Shown: piece by piece, positions 8,485 to 17,892 of the stretch | How the letters are laid out: each line of letters opens with the position of its first letter | How positions within the stretch are numbered: position 1 is the stretch's first letter | Source of the DNA: Bacteroidota bacterium | GTDB taxonomy: Bacteria > Bacteroidota > Bacteroidia > Chitinophagales > Chitinophagaceae | DNA length: 64,000 bases | Assembly (NCBI GenBank): GCA_018268105.1 | Contig: JAFDXG010000087.1 | Coordinates: forward strand, 29,027-93,026 | Direction of reading: 5' to 3' | The notes under the pieces: model-generated | Databases searched by the model: none | The model's input: the letters and a program-made list of their open reading frames with translations, nothing else | What the model was told of the DNA's origin: nothing | Program-made: the position numbers and the translations under genes

Positions 8485-11400
8485 ATGCTCTTCAGACGTG
8501 AAATTTCTTTAAAAAGAAGCCAATGGATTTTATTGGTAGTTATGATTTTTTTTTCTGTTCGGCTTTTTAGTCAGGACAAAAAAGTATCAGGAACAGTAAC
8601 GGATGCGGGAACTTCTGTGGGTCTTCCAGGGGTTACCGTAAACGTTAAGGGTACCAAACTTACTACCCAAACAGATGAAAAAGGAAATTATTTCATTACG
8701 CCCGGGAAAGGGAAAGTACTTGTTTTTTCATTTGTAGGTTATGAACAACAAGAGCTTAACATTGATAACAGGAGTTCAATTAATGTTTCGATGACTGTGG
8801 ATGCGAAGGGATTAGGTGAAGTAGTTGTAGTGGGCTATGGTAGTCAGTTGAAAAGAAATGTTACCGGCGCTGTGCAGACTATCAGTGAATCTGAAATAAA
8901 AGATTTGCCCGTCTCTACCGTTGCTCAAAAACTACAGGGACGTTTGGCTGGTGTTCAGATTAATCAAACTACTGGCAAACCAGGGCAGGGTATGTCAGTC
9001 AGGATACGTGGACAGGTTTCTGTTTCTGCAGGAAGTGATCCATTGTATGTTATAGACGGATTCCCCATTACAGGTAATATCAACAATTTGAATCCCGACG
9101 AAATTGAGAGTATTTCAATATTGAAAGATGCAGCTTCAACATCACTCTATGGTTCTCGTGCTGCTAATGGAGTTGTTTTAATATCCACTAAAAAAGGAAA
9201 ACCTGGTCAAACAAATATTGGTATCAACACTTATGCCGGTTTGCAACAGGTGCCTATGCGCGGACGTATTAAAATGATGAATGCAGAAGAGTTCGCAGAG
9301 TTTAAGAAAGAGTATTATGAAGATGCCGGGCAACCTGTTCCCGTAGAGTTCCAAAACCCTGCCGACTACAGGAACAAGAATAATGACTGGTATAATGCAT
9401 TGTTAAGAAAGGCAGGCTTACAAAGCTATAATCTTACAATTACATCGAATACTGATAAGCTGAGTACTGCTTTGGTGGGGGGTATATTAAATCAGGATGG
9501 TGTTGTATTGAATAATACTTATAAAAGGTATTCGCTCCGTATGAATATGGAATACAAGATTGCAAAAAATCTGAAAATAGGATTTAATATTGCTCCGTCT
9601 TATGTATTCGATAATACACCAAGAACTGACGGAGACCGAGGCACCGGAATTCTTTTTAATGCTTTACACACATGGCCGGTGATGCCGATTTATGATGATA
9701 ATGGTGAACTTACTTTGTATAATAAGTTTCCCGGTAGCACAGGGAATATCTTCAACTATCCTAACTGGGTAAGAGCAGCAGATGAATTGGTGAATGAGAC
9801 AAAAACAAATACACTGATAGGAAATGCATTTGTACAATACAGTCCAATTAAGGGGCTTACACTTAAATCAACTTATAATATTGAAAATACCAATTCCAAG
9901 TTCTTCTTTTTTAATCCATCAACAGCTACCAGTGCTATAAATGTCCCAGTTCCAACTACTGCGGTTTCCATTCGTCAGGATATGCAGGCACAGAGCTGGT
10001 TGAATGAAAATCTTGTAACATATTCCAGGAGTTTTGGTGAACATAACTTTGAATTACTAGCCGGGTTTACTAATCAGAGATTTAGGTATCAAAGTGCAAG
10101 GATACAGGCAGATACTTACTCTGATGATCGCTTGCCAACAATTCAAGGGGCATTAAATATTAATCGTTCAGGTTCAAATACAAGCAGTGATGCACAGGAA
10201 TGGTCGTTAACTTCTTATCTTTCCAGGCTCACTTATAATTTTAAAGGCAGGTATCTGTTGACTGCAGCTGTCCGTAGTGATGGTTCTTCGCGCTTTGGAA
10301 ATAACAATCGTTGGGGGGTATTCCCTTCAGCTTCTTTGGGGTGGGTTGTGTCTGATGAAAATTTCATGCAGCATCTCAAAGCAGTGTCTTTTGCAAAGTT
10401 TAGAGCTAGCTATGGATTGATAGGAAACAACAATATTGGTAATTATACTCAATATGCACTTGTGAATAACACTGTTAATGCAGTCTTTGGAAATACGGTA
10501 GCTTCAGGAGCTGTAGTTACATCACTTGCAAATCCAAATCTTGGTTGGGAAACGACGAAACAATTTGATTTTGGTTTAGATCTGGGTTTATTTGAAAACA
10601 GGATACAATTCAACTATGATTTTTACACTAAACGTACAACCAATCTGCTGTATAGTGTGCAGGTGGCTCAGGAGTCAGGGTTCTCCAATTTTAATGACAA
10701 TATTGGTGAAATAAAATTCTGGGGCCATGAATTTTCATTGACTACTCTTAACACTGTTGGTAAATTTAGATGGACTACCAGTGCAAATATTTCATTCAAC
10801 AGAAATAAAGTAATGGCCCTTGCGGATGGAATTGACAGGGTATATGGTACATTTCATATAACTCAGGTGGGAAAACCTTTCGGGCAATTTTATGGGTTAA
10901 TAGCTGAGGGTGTATATTTAAACCAGCAGGATTTAGATAAGAACCCATCCATTCCTGGTCGGTCTACAGTAGGAAGCATAAAGATAAAAGATGTAAATGG
11001 CGATGGTGTAATAACTTATGGTGGTGATAAAGATGATCGTACTATCATCGGCAGTCCCTTCCCTAAGTTTATTTATGGTATAGTCAATAATCTCGAGTAT
11101 AAAAATTGGGATTTCTCCATTGCCGGGTCAGGCTCTTATGGAAATCAATTACTGATACGCCATCTGTATAGTACAGCTAACCTTGATGGAGTATTCAATC
11201 TTGTTGAAGGAGTGAAATACAGATTCAGATCGGTTGATAATCCGGGGAAAGGGTTTTACGGAACCACTGTCGGGGGCGGTAATGTTACCGGGGTGGAAAG
11301 AGATTGGATGAATAGTCGTTTTATTGCAGATGCTTCTTTTTTCACAATAAAGAATGTTACACTGGGCTATAACGTTGGTATTAAAAGTAAAGCAATTAAA

Positions 11401-11586
11401 TCTATTCGGATTTATGGTTCAGTTCAGCAATTGTACACCTTCACCAAATACTGGGGTGGTCCAAACCCCGAGACCAGTGCGCAAAGCAATGGACAAGGTG
11501 ACGGTGGCAACCTTAGCCAGGGAGTTGATTTATCAAATTACCCTGTTCCGCGTACATTCACTTTGGGAGTTAATTTGAATTTTTAA
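8485..11586 (+). CDS. SusC/RagA family TonB-dependent receptor
   Basis: 1033 residues from the ATG at 8485 (an in-frame TTG at 8449 is less likely). It has a signal anchor (SQWILLVVMIFFSVRLFSQ), then a carboxypeptidase-regulatory-like domain (about 33-115, KVSGTVTDAGTSVGLPGVTV), then the TonB-box/plug region (VVVVGYGSQLKRNVTGAV, LYVIDGFPI, and GSRAANGVVLISTKKG near residue 235). A long outer-membrane beta-barrel follows, ending in TLGVNLNF. It forms the outer-membrane pore of a SusCD importer that takes in glycan fragments using TonB energy. The SusD partner follows after 37 bp. No ECF sigma/anti-sigma pair or hybrid two-component regulator is next to it, so control is likely through the intergenic elements and an unlinked regulator. 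Confidence 0.95.
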   Translation: MLFRREISLKRSQWILLVVMIFFSVRLFSQDKKVSGTVTDAGTSVGLPGVTVNVKGTKLTTQTDEKGNYFITPGKGKVLVFSFVGYEQQELNIDNRSSINVSMTVDAKGLGEVVVVGYGSQLKRNVTGAVQTISESEIKDLPVSTVAQKLQGRLAGVQINQTTGKPGQGMSVRIRGQVSVSAGSDPLYVIDGFPITGNINNLNPDEIESISILKDAASTSLYGSRAANGVVLISTKKGKPGQTNIGINTYAGLQQVPMRGRIKMMNAEEFAEFKKEYYEDAGQPVPVEFQNPADYRNKNNDWYNALLRKAGLQSYNLTITSNTDKLSTALVGGILNQDGVVLNNTYKRYSLRMNMEYKIAKNLKIGFNIAPSYVFDNTPRTDGDRGTGILFNALHTWPVMPIYDDNGELTLYNKFPGSTGNIFNYPNWVRAADELVNETKTNTLIGNAFVQYSPIKGLTLKSTYNIENTNSKFFFFNPSTATSAINVPVPTTAVSIRQDMQAQSWLNENLVTYSRSFGEHNFELLAGFTNQRFRYQSARIQADTYSDDRLPTIQGALNINRSGSNTSSDAQEWSLTSYLSRLTYNFKGRYLLTAAVRSDGSSRFGNNNRWGVFPSASLGWVVSDENFMQHLKAVSFAKFRASYGLIGNNNIGNYTQYALVNNTVNAVFGNTVASGAVVTSLANPNLGWETTKQFDFGLDLGLFENRIQFNYDFYTKRTTNLLYSVQVAQESGFSNFNDNIGEIKFWGHEFSLTTLNTVGKFRWTTSANISFNRNKVMALADGIDRVYGTFHITQVGKPFGQFYGLIAEGVYLNQQDLDKNPSIPGRSTVGSIKIKDVNGDGVITYGGDKDDRTIIGSPFPKFIYGIVNNLEYKNWDFSIAGSGSYGNQLLIRHLYSTANLDGVFNLVEGVKYRFRSVDNPGKGFYGTTVGGGNVTGVERDWMNSRFIADASFFTIKNVTLGYNVGIKSKAIKSIRIYGSVQQLYTFTKYWGGPNPETSAQSNGQGDGGNLSQGVDLSNYPVPRTFTLGVNLNF

Positions 11587-11623
11587 GAGAGATTCTATTT
11601 GCTAATATTTTATTCTATATAAT

Positions 11624-13132
11624 ATGAATACAAAAATTTTAATACTGATATGTGCAGTAGGTGTAATGATGACCAGCTGTAAAAAATTCCTGGAAATTAC
11701 ACCTGAAACTTCTTTGAGTTCTGCGACTTTTTTTGTTAAAGAAGCGGATTTCCAACAGGCTGTTAACGGAGCGTATGTACCGCTTAGGTCTATATTTAAT
11801 GACAGAGCCTGGATATTAGGTGAAATGCACTCAGACAATACATACTATCCACGTAATGTTCTTTTTGGTGCAGTAGACCCCACTGAAAATGTTGCAGATT
11901 TTGCACTGCCTGTTTCAAACGGAACCACAACAAATACCAACGTGCTAAATCAATACCGTTTGGATTATCAAATTATCGCAAGGGTAAACCAAATACTTGC
12001 TACAATTGATAAGATTAACTTTGACCCAAATTCAAAGAGCAACCTGAGAGGACAGTCTTTCTTTCTTAGGGCATTCGCGTATTTTGAACTTGTAAGGTAT
12101 TTTGGTAAAGCACCTATGCATCTTACTCCAGTTGCAAACAGATCAGAAGCCACTGCAGACCTGGCAACTACTGAGCAATTATACAGTCAGATAGAAGATG
12201 ATGCTAAACAAGCTGCCCAGTTATTACCCCTAAAATCGGTACAGGAACCCGGACGTGCAACTTCAGGGAGCGCCAAAACGTTATTAGGTAATCTATATAT
12301 TGTACAAAAACGATGGGCTGATGCAGCTGCAATTTTGAAAGAAGTATTTGATAGTCATGAATACTCGCTGATGCCAGATTATAATGATGCTTTTTCTTAT
12401 ACTAATTCCAATAAGAATAATGCTGAATCTGTTTTTGAAATTCAATACCAGGAAGGTGCTTCTGGTTATAATGGAAGTTTGATATATAATTTTTTGCCAC
12501 GTCCAATGACCAGCGCTGAATTACAACCTATTACTCAAACGTCCAACCCTCAGAGTTTATCAGGTGAGGGAAACAATATTCCAACTCCCGATATTATTGC
12601 AGCTTACGAAGCAAATGATAAGAGAAAGGATATTTCAATTGGTTATGTCACCCTTAGCCAAAGCCTGAGAGCTAACAAAGTTTATCCATATATTAAAAAA
12701 TTTGCGAGACCTCATGCTCAACATGGTAACACCGGCAATAATTGGCCCGTATATCGGTATTCAGAAGTGCTGTTATTCCTGGCCGAAGCACTAAATGAGC
12801 AGGGTAAAACTAATGATGCAAAAGAATATATCAATTTGGTGCGCAAAAGAGCAGGACTCGGTGATACTCCAGCTGCAAATAAAGAAGATATGCGTACAGC
12901 TATTTATAACGAACGCAGAGTGGAACTCGCCTTTGAAAATAAACGTTGGTTTGATCTTGTCAGAACAGACAGAATAGAAGAAGTTATTGTACCTTATGGT
13001 AACAGGATTAAATCTAATCCACTTAATTATTATTATCCGGATGGAGTTAATCCGCCAAGCAATGCATTTACAAACCTTGATAAATATTACGGATTACCAG
13101 CTGATGAAGCATCATTGTCTCCCTATTTTTAA
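11624..13132 (+). CDS. SusD/RagB family glycan-binding lipoprotein
   Basis: 502 residues. MNTKILILICAVGVMMTSC is a lipoprotein signal with the cysteine at residue 19, followed by KKFLEITPETSLS, the usual SusD N-terminus. TPR-like helices (LRGQSFFLRAFAYFELVRYF near 145) and the RagB C-terminal region (NERRVELAFENKRWFDLVRT near 435) are present. It caps the SusC barrel on the cell surface and captures the ligand. The end (YGLPADEASLSPYF) lacks the common NPGY terminus, unlike the SusD stub at 41249. Confidence 0.95.
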   Translation: MNTKILILICAVGVMMTSCKKFLEITPETSLSSATFFVKEADFQQAVNGAYVPLRSIFNDRAWILGEMHSDNTYYPRNVLFGAVDPTENVADFALPVSNGTTTNTNVLNQYRLDYQIIARVNQILATIDKINFDPNSKSNLRGQSFFLRAFAYFELVRYFGKAPMHLTPVANRSEATADLATTEQLYSQIEDDAKQAAQLLPLKSVQEPGRATSGSAKTLLGNLYIVQKRWADAAAILKEVFDSHEYSLMPDYNDAFSYTNSNKNNAESVFEIQYQEGASGYNGSLIYNFLPRPMTSAELQPITQTSNPQSLSGEGNNIPTPDIIAAYEANDKRKDISIGYVTLSQSLRANKVYPYIKKFARPHAQHGNTGNNWPVYRYSEVLLFLAEALNEQGKTNDAKEYINLVRKRAGLGDTPAANKEDMRTAIYNERRVELAFENKRWFDLVRTDRIEEVIVPYGNRIKSNPLNYYYPDGVNPPSNAFTNLDKYYGLPADEASLSPYF

Positions 13133-13202
13133 TGGAGATTGAATGATGAATAAGAATTTGTAAATCAGTACAGTTTTTTTAGGGGCTATTTTTTATGATT
13201 AC

Positions 13203-13240
13203 GACCTGGTGGATGCAAATTTTCACCAGGTCTGCTTTTT
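13203..13240 (+). terminator. Intrinsic terminator after susD
   Basis: Perfect 9-bp stem GACCTGGTG / CACCAGGTC with a 12-base loop, followed by TGCTTTTTATT. It should reduce read-through from susCD into the esterase gene. Confidence 0.8.
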
Positions 13241-13351
13241 ATTAAAAGTCCTGCTGTTTCTGATATATATATGTCTTATCCTATACCGGGAATATAGTAC
13301 CTTTCATGTATATCCAAAATTTTTCCATTCATTATTTAAACACTTTCGGTT

Positions 13352-14617
13352 ATGATCAGCAAGATTTTTGCAGGAGTTTTATTAAGCCTGGCGATTACTT
13401 TTGCTTTAAAAGCACAAACATTTGAGATCCCTGATACTACTTATCAATTGCCACCATTATTAAAATCCCAGTCCGGTAAAGCAATCCTTACTGCTAAGGA
13501 TTGGGAAAAAAATCGCCGGCGGGAAATACTTTCATTGTTTGCAAATAATGTTTATGGCAAAACTCCGTCAAAAAAGCTGCCATTGAGATTTGAAGTTCTG
13601 GAGGTTTCTCCTTCGGCACTATATGGAACGGCTACACGAAAACAGGTACGGGTGTATTTTTCAAACGATGAAAAATACTATATGGATATTTTAATGTACT
13701 TACCCAATAATACCGATAAACCTGTGCCACTCTTCCTGGGGCTGAATTTTGGCGGCAACCAGGCTATAAATGCAGATCACGGTATATTGGTTTCAAAACG
13801 CTGGTTTAGGTATGATAAAAGCAAGGGGTACTCAAATCATTATGCTACCGAAGCATCACGTGGAACAGATGCTGCCGCCTGGCCGGTGGAAGAAATTATT
13901 AAACGTGGGTATGGTTTGGCAACAGTGTATTATGGCGATCTTCAACCCGATAGCAGTAACAGTGCAAATGGAGGCATTGCACCTTTGTTTTATAAAAAGG
14001 GACAAACAATGCCTGTACCAGATGAATGGGGCGCTATTGGTGTTTGGGCTTGGGGATTGAGCAGGGCTATGGATTATCTGCAAACGGATCATGCCGTTAA
14101 TGCTAAAAAAATTGCTGTTATAGGTCATTCCCGTCTTGGAAAAACTGCGTTATGGGCGGGAGCACAGGATAAACGATTTGCGTTTGTGATTTCAAATGAT
14201 TCGGGTGAAGGCGGAGCCGCCATTACACGGAGGAAATACGGAGAGACAATTACGAAGATCAACACAGCATTCCCGCATTGGTTTTGTAATAACTATAAAT
14301 CCTATAATGACCGTGAAGATGAATTACCAGTCGACTACCATGAACTGATCGCTTTGATAGCTCCCCGTCCTGTATACGTGGCCAGCGCATCGGAAGATCA
14401 GTGGGCAGATCCCACAGGTGAATATCTTTCTGCCTGGCATGCGGGTGAAGTATATAAATTATATGGGCTGGCAGGGTTAACTAATATTACACCACCTTCA
14501 ATTAATACACCAGTGGGCAATGGATCAATTGGCTACCATTTACGGGAAGGAGTACATGCTATGACTTACTATGACTGGCAGCAATACCTCAATTTTGCAG
14601 ATAGAGAATTGAAATAA
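13352..14617 (+). CDS. CE15-type 4-O-methyl-glucuronoyl esterase
   Basis: 421 residues with a Sec signal (ISKIFAGVLLSLAITFALKAQ). This is an alpha/beta hydrolase with nucleophile Ser260 in GHSRLGKTALW, the CE15 version of GxSxG, Glu286 in NDSGEGGA, and His402 in REGVHAMTYYDW. The APRPVYVASASEDQWADP segment is also typical. CE15 enzymes cleave esters of (methyl)glucuronic acid, for example lignin-xylan cross-links, in the periplasm or outside. Its place behind SusCD suggests the target glycan carries esterified uronic acid as well as rhamnose; that is inference. A terminator separates it from susD, so it probably has its own promoter too. Some bacterial CE15 relatives have uncertain substrates. 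Confidence 0.88.
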   Translation: MISKIFAGVLLSLAITFALKAQTFEIPDTTYQLPPLLKSQSGKAILTAKDWEKNRRREILSLFANNVYGKTPSKKLPLRFEVLEVSPSALYGTATRKQVRVYFSNDEKYYMDILMYLPNNTDKPVPLFLGLNFGGNQAINADHGILVSKRWFRYDKSKGYSNHYATEASRGTDAAAWPVEEIIKRGYGLATVYYGDLQPDSSNSANGGIAPLFYKKGQTMPVPDEWGAIGVWAWGLSRAMDYLQTDHAVNAKKIAVIGHSRLGKTALWAGAQDKRFAFVISNDSGEGGAAITRRKYGETITKINTAFPHWFCNNYKSYNDREDELPVDYHELIALIAPRPVYVASASEDQWADPTGEYLSAWHAGEVYKLYGLAGLTNITPPSINTPVGNGSIGYHLREGVHAMTYYDWQQYLNFADRELK

Positions 14618-14634
14618 TAAACAGGGAATAGCAC

Positions 14635-15141
14635 ATGTTGAATGAAAGAATAACTAAATGTTTTAAAATTAGAAAAGGACAAATTGATGACCTGGACGAA
14701 CTACAAATGCTGTTTATTGAAACGGTAACTGAAGTTTGCATAAGCGACTATGCAGATGACCAAATTGATGCGTGGATTTCAGACACTAAAAACAACGTCA
14801 ACAGGCAACGTTGGGTTGATGCGTTAAGCAATCAATTTGTTTTAGTGGCTCAGGACGAGAATAAAATTATAGGCTTTGCAACACTTGACTGTGGAAACTA
14901 CATTGATTTCCTGTTTGTTCACAAAGACTTTCAACGACAAGGCGTTGCCAACAAACTTTATAAAGAAATTGAAAATGAGGCTTTACATCAACAAAGTGCA
15001 TATCTGACTTCTAATGTTAGCAAAACTGCGAGGCCATTTTTTGAAAATAATGGATTTGTAGTAGTTAAAGAGCAAGTCGTACATATAAAAGGAGTAAAGC
15101 TGACGAACTATAAGATGATGAAAACGATTGGCAAAACCTGA
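14635..15141 (+). CDS. GNAT family N-acetyltransferase
   Basis: 168 residues with the GNAT fold. The acetyl-CoA loop is seen at IDFLFVHKDFQRQGVANKLY (about residues 88-107; QRQGVA is the Q/RxxGxG/A motif A), and the C-terminal half has KTARPFFENNGFVVVKEQ, a common PF13673-type ending. The acceptor substrate is unknown. It starts 17 bp after the esterase stop and may be co-transcribed with it, though a functional link is not obvious. It carries no export signal, so it is cytoplasmic. Confidence 0.85.
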   Translation: MLNERITKCFKIRKGQIDDLDELQMLFIETVTEVCISDYADDQIDAWISDTKNNVNRQRWVDALSNQFVLVAQDENKIIGFATLDCGNYIDFLFVHKDFQRQGVANKLYKEIENEALHQQSAYLTSNVSKTARPFFENNGFVVVKEQVVHIKGVKLTNYKMMKTIGKT

Positions 15142-15281
15142 ATGCCCTACAAACAAAACGGCTGTGATGGGATAAACGAAGTAATCATTCGAGGCAAGGG
15201 CTTCCTGTAACGAGAAGATTGCAGTATAAAAGAGCCTATATTTTCTTGGATGAATTTTTTTTGTAAAATGATCCCGCCGGG

Positions 15282-16784
15282 ATGACATCATTTGCATTTA
15301 TGAATAAGAATTATCTGCTTCGCGTACAACATCTTTCAAAATCATTTCCGGGTGTGAAGGCGCTCGATGATATACATTTAGATATTGAAGCCGGAAAAGT
15401 GCATGCCGTAATGGGAGAGAACGGAGCGGGGAAGTCAACATTGATGAAGATACTTATTGGGATGATGGCGCCTGATAGTGGTAGTATATTTTTCAAAGGA
15501 GAGAACACTTCATTTCGTTCAGTTCATGATGCTATCAAAGCAGGGTTCTCTATGATTCACCAGGAACTACTGCCATTTCCCGATCTGACTGTTGCAGAAA
15601 ATATATATATGGGCAGGTACCCGGTCATTTTTCCCGGATGGGTGAACCGCAGGAAACTGAATGCAGATGCGCAACAATTGATAAACAGGTTAGGATTATC
15701 GGTAAAGGCTAACCGAAAAATGAAGACGCTCCGTATTGCAGAAATGCAGATGGTGGAAATAGCAAAAGCTATATCCAATAATGCAGCATTGATGATTATG
15801 GATGAACCTACATCAGCCATTTCTCAAAAAGAAGTGGATACACTATTTGCTATCATAAAAAATCTTACTGCAAGTGGCGTAGCTGTCATATATATTTCAC
15901 ATAAAATGGACGAGGTGCTACAGATTGCCGATACAGTAACGGTATTGCGTGATGGAAAATGTATAGTCACCCGGGCTGCTTCTGAACTGAATAAGGATAG
16001 CCTAATTAGTATGATTGTGGGCAGACCGATCGACATAATTTTTGATAAGAAACATTTTGAGCGTGGAGAAATATTGTTGTCAGTAAGAGACCTGTCGGGT
16101 AATGGGTTCAGAGAAGTCAGCTTTGATGTGTATGCCGGTGAAATACTTGGTGTGGCCGGATTAATGGGGGCGGGCAGAACAGAGATCATGCGTGCCCTAT
16201 TTGGACTGGATGAGATCCGATCGGGTACTATTTATTTTAAAGGGAACCCGGTAAAAATAAAATCTCCGGATGTGGCAATGGCGCTTGGAATTGGCTTTAT
16301 AAGTGAAGACAGAAAGGAAACCGGGCTGGTGCTGACCTCAACAGTAAAAAAAAATATTACCCTGGGTGCATTGAATCTTTGCAGCCATAATTATATTATT
16401 GATAAGAAAAAGGAAGCTATAATTGCTGATGAGCAAATTCTCAGGTTTAAAATAAAAACTACCGGACGCAACCAGGTAATCAATTTTCTGAGCGGTGGCA
16501 ATCAGCAAAAAGTTGTACTGGCCAAGGTATTATTGCGCGATCCACAGGTGATAATATTTGATGAGCCTACGAGAGGAATTGATATCGGAGCAAAAGCGGA
16601 AATATACAGGATGATGACAGAACTGGCTGCAATAGGAAAAGCAATTATTATGATTTCGTCGGAGCTGCCTGAAGTATTGGGAATGAGTGACAGGATACTT
16701 GTAGTACGTAATGGAAAGATTACGGGCGAAATGAAAGGTGAAGAAGCTACTCAGGAAAAGATAATGCATTTTGCTATGGTATAA
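15282..16784 (+). CDS. Ribose-type sugar ABC importer, double ATPase (RbsA-like)
   Basis: 500 residues, two fused nucleotide-binding domains as in RbsA/XylG/MglA. The N-domain has Walker A GENGAGKST (45-53) and Walker B LMIMDEPTSA. The C-domain has the degenerate Walker A GLMGAGRTEIM expected for this family, signature LSGGNQQKV, and Walker B VIIFDEPTRGIDIGAKAE. It powers import of a monosaccharide through the permease encoded next. An alternative start at 15300 (MNKNYLL) would drop six residues and is equally plausible. First gene of a three-gene transporter set. The sugar cannot be deduced, though rhamnose, ribose, xylose and galactose carriers all share this architecture. Confidence 0.93.
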   Translation: MTSFAFMNKNYLLRVQHLSKSFPGVKALDDIHLDIEAGKVHAVMGENGAGKSTLMKILIGMMAPDSGSIFFKGENTSFRSVHDAIKAGFSMIHQELLPFPDLTVAENIYMGRYPVIFPGWVNRRKLNADAQQLINRLGLSVKANRKMKTLRIAEMQMVEIAKAISNNAALMIMDEPTSAISQKEVDTLFAIIKNLTASGVAVIYISHKMDEVLQIADTVTVLRDGKCIVTRAASELNKDSLISMIVGRPIDIIFDKKHFERGEILLSVRDLSGNGFREVSFDVYAGEILGVAGLMGAGRTEIMRALFGLDEIRSGTIYFKGNPVKIKSPDVAMALGIGFISEDRKETGLVLTSTVKKNITLGALNLCSHNYIIDKKKEAIIADEQILRFKIKTTGRNQVINFLSGGNQQKVVLAKVLLRDPQVIIFDEPTRGIDIGAKAEIYRMMTELAAIGKAIIMISSELPEVLGMSDRILVVRNGKITGEMKGEEATQEKIMHFAMV

Positions 16785-16837
16785 CAGTCCCTTTACTTTT
16801 TACTTGCAATATTCTATTTTATTCATAATATCACAAC

Positions 16838-17785
16838 ATGATTGCCGGCAAACTGAAACAGGGTTCTAATATTATTTCGCGATATGGAATTTTTATTGCA
16901 TTTATTGTATTGTGCATATTGCTATCTGTAGCAACGCCACACTTCTTAACGGGGCAAAACCTGCTGATCATTCTACGGCAGGTGTCCGTAAACGGTATAT
17001 TGGCAATTGGGGTGACATTTGTAATCATTGCAGGAGGCATAGATCTGTCGCTGGGTTCTGTGGTAGCGCTTACGGGTGTGGTGGCTGCAGGGTATGCGCA
17101 TCCCAACACCTATCCGCTTATTGTACCCTTGCTGATTGGATTGTTTACCGGAGTAGGAGTAGGGCTAATTAATGGATTAGTAATCACGCTCGGAAAAGTA
17201 GCGCCATTCATTGTCACTCTTGGTATGATGACCATGGCTCGTGGGCTTGCTTTGGTATGGAGCGACGGGCGGCCGGTTAGCAATCTCTCTCCTGCATTTA
17301 ATTTTATAGGAGGCGGTGATTGGTTGTATATCCCTGTTCCCATCTTATTGTTTGTACTGGTAGTTGTTGTATCGTATATACTGCTTAATAATACTACCAT
17401 TGGCAGGTATATATATGCCGTTGGTGGAAATGAGCAGGCTGCAAAGGCTTCCGGAATACGTGTAAATGCCGTAAAACTTTTTGCATATATAATATGCGGC
17501 GGACTGGCAGCGCTTGCAGGCATAGTGCTTGCCTCACGTATTACCACTGGACAACCTAATGCCGGTATAGCCTACGAACTTGATGCTATTGCTGCTGTTG
17601 TAATTGGAGGCACAAGCCTGATGGGTGGCAGAGGTACGGTAACCGGGACAGTTGTGGGTGTACTAATCATTGGCATCATCAACAATGGATTGGATCTTTT
17701 GAATGTAAGTTCTTATTATCAGCAAATCATAAAAGGGGTGATTATTATTGGGGCGGTGTTGCTGGATAGGAGAAATGCAAGGTAA
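16838..17785 (+). CDS. Ribose-type sugar ABC importer, permease (RbsC-like)
   Basis: 315 residues, about ten hydrophobic helices, with the BPD_transp_2 signatures GVTFVIIAGGIDLSLGSVVA (residues 59-78) and AYELDAIAAVVIGGTSLMGG (about 246-265). It forms the inner-membrane channel as a homodimer with the ATPase encoded 53 bp upstream. The usual cytosolic loop AVGGNEQAAKASGIRVNAVK that contacts the ATPase is intact. Confidence 0.93.
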   Translation: MIAGKLKQGSNIISRYGIFIAFIVLCILLSVATPHFLTGQNLLIILRQVSVNGILAIGVTFVIIAGGIDLSLGSVVALTGVVAAGYAHPNTYPLIVPLLIGLFTGVGVGLINGLVITLGKVAPFIVTLGMMTMARGLALVWSDGRPVSNLSPAFNFIGGGDWLYIPVPILLFVLVVVVSYILLNNTTIGRYIYAVGGNEQAAKASGIRVNAVKLFAYIICGGLAALAGIVLASRITTGQPNAGIAYELDAIAAVVIGGTSLMGGRGTVTGTVVGVLIIGIINNGLDLLNVSSYYQQIIKGVIIIGAVLLDRRNAR

Positions 17786-17892
17786 GATTATTAAAAAAAG
17801 GATGTCATCAATTTTAATCTGCAGCCGATAGGCATTATTGCAGACAAGAAAACTATGAAAAATTATTATCTTGAATCTTCTAAACAATAACA

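Noticed and set aside
17110..17547. 145-codon minus-strand frame opposite the ABC permease
   Set aside because: Antisense to a clearly conserved permease; Thr/Pro/Ser-rich low-complexity composition typical of shadows.
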